DNA from: Candidatus Aenigmatarchaeota archaeon
Lineage (GTDB): Archaea; Aenigmatarchaeota; Aenigmatarchaeia; QMZP01
Length of the DNA: 35,583 nt
Reading direction: 5' to 3'
NCBI GenBank assembly: GCA_017609145.1
Contig: JAFCEM010000002.1
Coordinates: 1-35,583 of the forward strand
Made by a program: the position numbers and the translations under genes. A model generated the notes under the pieces. The model was not told the origin of the DNA. It worked only from the letters and a program-made list of their open reading frames with translations, and made no database searches. Below are positions 32,755 to 35,583 of the stretch, in pieces; positions within the stretch are counted from its first letter, which is position 1; each line of letters opens with the position of its first letter.

Positions 32755-33873
32755 ATGGACATCAGGGAAATCTTTGAAAAGCCACTCATACTGAAACCAG
32801 AGGAAAGAGTATCCAAGGCAATTTCTGAAATGCATCAAAAAAAGAAGCACGAAGCGCTTGTAATGGAAGGTAAAGAACTCCTTGGCGTTTTGGTTGCAAG
32901 AGATCTGGTAAAGAGAAAGATAAACACACCAGATAAAACAACCATCAAAAAATTCATAAGGAAGACGAACCCCCTACTGCCGGGCTCAAGTATAGAGGAT
33001 GTGATGAATTCCATGATGGTCAATGACTTCAAGTGCGTTCTAATAAAGGATGAGAAGGGCGAAATATTTTTTATCACAAAACTCGGGATGCTTAGTCAGG
33101 TCAAAAACAACAAGGAGTTTAAGGACAAGAACGCATCGGATATTATGGTCCCTCCCTATTGTATTGACTCTGGTGATTCCCTGGCAACCGCACTGTCAAT
33201 AATACGCTTTGCAAATATATCAAGGGTACCGGTCGTTGATGAAAAGAACAGTGTTCTTGGGGTTCTTGATACACTAGACCTGTTAAAGGCCAGCATCAAG
33301 ATGTCAAAGGCATCCATAGGTGAAAAATCAGGAGAACATATCAAATTAAGAGACGTTTTTGCCTCATCGTTTATGGATACCAATATACAGAAAATAGCAC
33401 CGGACACGAGCATCAGGAATGTCATCAATACTATGATACAGAAAGAAACAGAGACCATTCTCATTGAAAAAAACAACAAGCTGGTTGGAATTATTACACC
33501 AAAACTGATACTGAAACTCATAGGCAAAAACGTCAGCGGGATTCGTGTTCAAATTAGTGGCATCGGGGATGAGGAAATGTTCATAAGATCGGTCATTGAT
33601 AAGCAGTTGAGAAATGCTGTGAAAAAGATGAGCAGGTTTATACCATTGGAGTTTCTGGTGCTACGTATTGACAGGCACCATAAAACGGGTAAGAGAGCTA
33701 AATATTCAGTCAAGGCCACGCTTGCCACAAGAAAGGGCACCTTCTATGCAAATGATTTTTCATGGGATCTTACCAAGGCAATAAGAGGCATACTCAACAA
33801 ATTCGAAAAAGAAGTCATCAAGAGGAAGGATCATCTAATAATGGGCAAGGTGGGAAAAACGAAAGACTTATAA
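32755..33873 (+). CDS. Four-CBS-domain protein with C-terminal HPF/S30AE-like domain
   Basis: A 372-residue fusion. Four CBS domains, as two Bateman modules, span about 1-57, 58-120, 122-185 and 198-260; they carry phrases such as SRVPVVDEKNSVLGVLDTLDL and ETILIEKNNKLVGIITPKLI. CBS pairs usually bind adenine nucleotides. Residues about 262-365 (VQISGIGDEEMFIRSVIDKQ, YSVKATLATRKGTFYAND, LTKAIRGILNKFEKEVIKRK) follow the beta-alpha-beta-beta-beta-alpha plan of the bacterial hibernation factor HPF/S30AE. The ATG at 32755 lies one base after eS17; a longer frame from 32701 overlaps eS17 and is not needed. A nucleotide-sensing ribosome-silencing role is inferred. Confidence 0.8.
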   Translation: MDIREIFEKPLILKPEERVSKAISEMHQKKKHEALVMEGKELLGVLVARDLVKRKINTPDKTTIKKFIRKTNPLLPGSSIEDVMNSMMVNDFKCVLIKDEKGEIFFITKLGMLSQVKNNKEFKDKNASDIMVPPYCIDSGDSLATALSIIRFANISRVPVVDEKNSVLGVLDTLDLLKASIKMSKASIGEKSGEHIKLRDVFASSFMDTNIQKIAPDTSIRNVINTMIQKETETILIEKNNKLVGIITPKLILKLIGKNVSGIRVQISGIGDEEMFIRSVIDKQLRNAVKKMSRFIPLEFLVLRIDRHHKTGKRAKYSVKATLATRKGTFYANDFSWDLTKAIRGILNKFEKEVIKRKDHLIMGKVGKTKDL

Positions 33874-33910
33874 ACCCGAATTTGCAATAGGGAATATCAC
33901 GGTGGTTAAT

Positions 33911-34432
33911 ATGCCCAAGAATGAGTCATTCAAGTCAACGGCGCTCTATATATTACTTGGTGTTTTGCTTGCCTTTTTCATAAATCAAGGACTATGTCTC
34001 GCGCTTTCGACGGATATGCCCGTGGTAGCTGTCGAATCCAACTCAATGTGTGGGGATTCAAGCTGTGTTTTCGCAAGGGGAGACCTGCTAATACTTCAGG
34101 GGGTTTCTGCTGAAGATCTCAGGGTTGGTGATGTAATAGTATACTCCGTACCCAATCAACAGACGCCTATAGTCCACAGGATAATAAAGATTAATTCCGA
34201 TGGAACCTTCCAGACCAAAGGTGATGCGAATAGCGCCCAGTTGCCCTTTGAAAAAAACATAAAAGCATTAAGTATCCACGGAAAGGAGATAATGGTGATT
34301 CCGTTGCTGGGATGGTTAAAAATAGGGCTGACAGAGTTTATTATGCCAAATATCGTATGGATAATCATTGCCGTTGCAGGAATATATATTATAGGCAGAT
34401 ACAAACCATATCAAAAAATACAGCCGGCTTAG
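33911..34432 (+). CDS. Archaeal signal peptidase I (Sec11-like)
   Basis: A 173-residue membrane serine protease that removes Sec signal peptides outside the cell. One N-terminal helix (TALYILLGVLLAFFINQG) and a C-terminal one (IVWIIIAVAGIYII) flank the catalytic part. The serine is S45 in ESNSM, the general base is H89 in PIVHRI (histidine as in Sec11, not lysine), and D105 is in KGDAN. GDVIVYSV is the usual box C strand. The frame also opens at GTG 33902, but GGTGG at 33901-33905 is a ribosome-binding site for the ATG at 33911. Confidence 0.92.
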   Translation: MPKNESFKSTALYILLGVLLAFFINQGLCLALSTDMPVVAVESNSMCGDSSCVFARGDLLILQGVSAEDLRVGDVIVYSVPNQQTPIVHRIIKINSDGTFQTKGDANSAQLPFEKNIKALSIHGKEIMVIPLLGWLKIGLTEFIMPNIVWIIIAVAGIYIIGRYKPYQKIQPA

Positions 34433-34438
34433 GGTGAT

Positions 34439-34765
34439 ATGATGCAATTTTGTGAGAAATGCAAAGCGGTTATGGTGAGCAAAAAGAAAGGAAATAAGAC
34501 AATTCTTTTCTGTAGGAAATGTGGTCATACGAGTACGGATTATAAATCATTGGAGATTTCAGAGCAGGTCAAGAAAAGACCAAAGGATGATGTCATAATC
34601 ATAGAGAAGGACGAAGAGGCCCTTCCGAAAACAAAGGCGGTTTGCCCTGTGTGTGGGAACAAGGAAGCGGTCTGGTGGTTGCAGCAAACACGCTCTATAG
34701 ATGAGGCGCCTACTCTTTTCCTGCGCTGTACAAAATGCAAGCATTCCTGGCGTGAATACGGGTAA
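34439..34765 (+). CDS. tfs: Transcription cleavage factor TFS
   Basis: A 108-residue homologue of TFIIS/RPB9 that rescues arrested RNA polymerase by stimulating transcript cleavage. The N-terminal zinc ribbon is CEKC...CRKCG. The C-terminal ribbon is CPVCG...CTKC with QTRSIDEA between them. The catalytic acidic pair D88-E89 is intact, so it is a cleavage-competent TFS rather than an inactive paralogue. Two adjacent ATGs (34439, 34442) are possible starts behind GGGTGAT. The gene follows signal peptidase by 6 bp. Confidence 0.93.
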   Translation: MMQFCEKCKAVMVSKKKGNKTILFCRKCGHTSTDYKSLEISEQVKKRPKDDVIIIEKDEEALPKTKAVCPVCGNKEAVWWLQQTRSIDEAPTLFLRCTKCKHSWREYG

Positions 34766-34773
34766 TTATAAAT
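34762..34773 (+). promoter_or_regulatory. TATA box of terminal GT4 gene
   Basis: AATTATAAAT (34764-34773) lies 24-33 bp upstream of the ATG at 34797. No ribosome-binding site follows, so a leaderless transcript is likely. It overlaps the 3' end of tfs. Confidence 0.5.
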
Positions 34774-34796
34774 CCTTTTCTGTTGAATTGAATTAA

Positions 34797-35583
34797 ATGA
34801 GCAAAAAAGGGAGAATGAAGATACTTTTGCTTGGCTCCAAGGAATATCCATTTGGGAGCAGCTATAAGTATGACAGGAAAGCGGGCGGTGGAATAGAGAT
34901 TCATGTGGAAAAACTGGCCAAATTTTTGGCAAAGGAAGGACATGATGTTTTTCTTATAACAAGACAATTTCCCGGGCAGCCAAGAAAAGAAATATTACAT
35001 ACCGGACAGGGTAGGATTCATATTTTAAGGACATGGTTTCTTTACAATCCCCTTTTGCGTGCAATAACCTTTAATCTTTTTGCTTCTACCACTGCACTGA
35101 ATTTGATAAGAAAAGAGCGCATCGACCTTATACACTGTCATGGTCCGGTTGCCGGGGTCTTTGGTGCAATTCTTTCCAAAATTTTGAGAAAACCAATGAT
35201 ATTTACTCCTCACGGCACTGTTAGCACCTGGAGATTCCCGCTGAGTGAAATACTGAAAGTATTTGAGAAAGTCTCTGTGCTTTCGGCAAAGAAAACACTT
35301 TTCATAAGCGAGAAAGCACGCAGGGAAATGACCGCAAAAATGCGCTTTCCGAACATTCTTCTGACCAACGCAATTGACAAGAAAGACTATGCTTCTGAAA
35401 ACATCAGAGAAGGAAGGCCAAAAAGATTCCTGTTTCTTGGAAGGCTGGAGAAAATAAAGGGTATAAAGGAACTGCTGGACGCTTTCAATATGCTCATAGA
35501 AAAGCACCAGGATGCCGTGCTTACAATAGCGGGTGACGGGATAATGAGAAAATATATAGAAAGTTTTATCAGGAATAATGGCA
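34797..35583 (+). CDS. Family 4 glycosyltransferase, 3' end cut by window edge
   Basis: 262 complete codons are visible; the frame is open to the last base. After MSKKGRMKILLLGSKEYPFG the acceptor-side domain shows AGGGIEIHVEKLAKFLAKEG and the GT4-typical DLIHCHGPVAG and FTPHGT. The donor domain begins at FLFLGRLEKIKGIKELLDAF and TIAGDG; the EX7E motif would lie beyond the window. It resembles lipid or exopolysaccharide GT4 enzymes and is distinct from the one at 1656-2810. It is preceded by its own A/T box and is therefore probably the first gene of a new operon. Confidence 0.88.
   Translation, partial: MSKKGRMKILLLGSKEYPFGSSYKYDRKAGGGIEIHVEKLAKFLAKEGHDVFLITRQFPGQPRKEILHTGQGRIHILRTWFLYNPLLRAITFNLFASTTALNLIRKERIDLIHCHGPVAGVFGAILSKILRKPMIFTPHGTVSTWRFPLSEILKVFEKVSVLSAKKTLFISEKARREMTAKMRFPNILLTNAIDKKDYASENIREGRPKRFLFLGRLEKIKGIKELLDAFNMLIEKHQDAVLTIAGDGIMRKYIESFIRNNG

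Overview
The window comes from an archaeal chromosome. It carries Orc1/Cdc6, a family B DNA polymerase, a PolD small subunit (DP1), Hjc resolvase, archaeal NAC, TFS, ribosomal protein eS17, an endonuclease Q-type repair nuclease, a Sec11-like signal peptidase, a class III (pilin-type) signal peptide, and two tRNA genes whose introns fold into bulge-helix-bulge motifs. Genes are tightly packed (overlaps of 1-23 bp, gaps of 0-50 bp), with A/T boxes about 25 bp upstream of starts and GGTGAT-type ribosome-binding sites inside operons. No rRNA is present, so the lineage cannot be fixed; a compact euryarchaeal or DPANN-type genome is a reasonable guess only. No insertion sequence, CRISPR array or prophage was seen.

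Layout. 1-3570: surface or lipid glycosylation genes (PHP hydrolase, membrane GT2, GT4, methyltransferase) around a divergent promoter. 3599-5107: glycyl-tRNA synthetase. 9149-5100 (minus): NAC, a P2A Ca2+-ATPase and a Ca2+/cation exchanger. 9272-16061: the replication neighbourhood, with PolB (plus), three ORB-like boxes after it, a TctA-family membrane protein, an eroded DP1 and Orc1/Cdc6 (minus), then a roughly 500-bp gene-free A/T-rich region with inverted ORB-like boxes that I read as oriC. 16062-19084: phosphoesterase, HTH regulator, Hjc, aminotransferase. 19144-24139: an overlapping run of ADP-forming acyl-CoA synthetase alpha subunit, aldehyde dehydrogenase, NAD(P)HX dehydratase and a cyclic-2,3-diphosphoglycerate-synthetase-family protein. 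24180-25336: a glutamate synthase FMN domain broken into two frames. 25337-28833: a pilin-like protein and three tandem paralogous lipoproteins. 28837-31350 (minus): EndoQ and a DUF1512 membrane protein. 31439-34765: a translation/transcription cluster of tRNA-Asn, a small putative zinc protein, tRNA-Phe, eS17, a CBS x4 plus HPF-like fusion, signal peptidase and TFS. 34797-end: a truncated GT4.

The most notable points are: (1) the DP1 subunit next to cdc6 is about half the usual length and has lost every recognisable phosphoesterase metal-binding motif; (2) both tRNAs have short introns at non-canonical sites (T-loop 59/60, and 9/10); (3) a four-CBS protein ends in a ribosome-hibernation-like domain and sits directly behind a ribosomal protein gene; (4) ORB-like boxes occur in two clusters about 3.5 kb apart around the replication genes. 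Everything here was read by eye; no database search was run.
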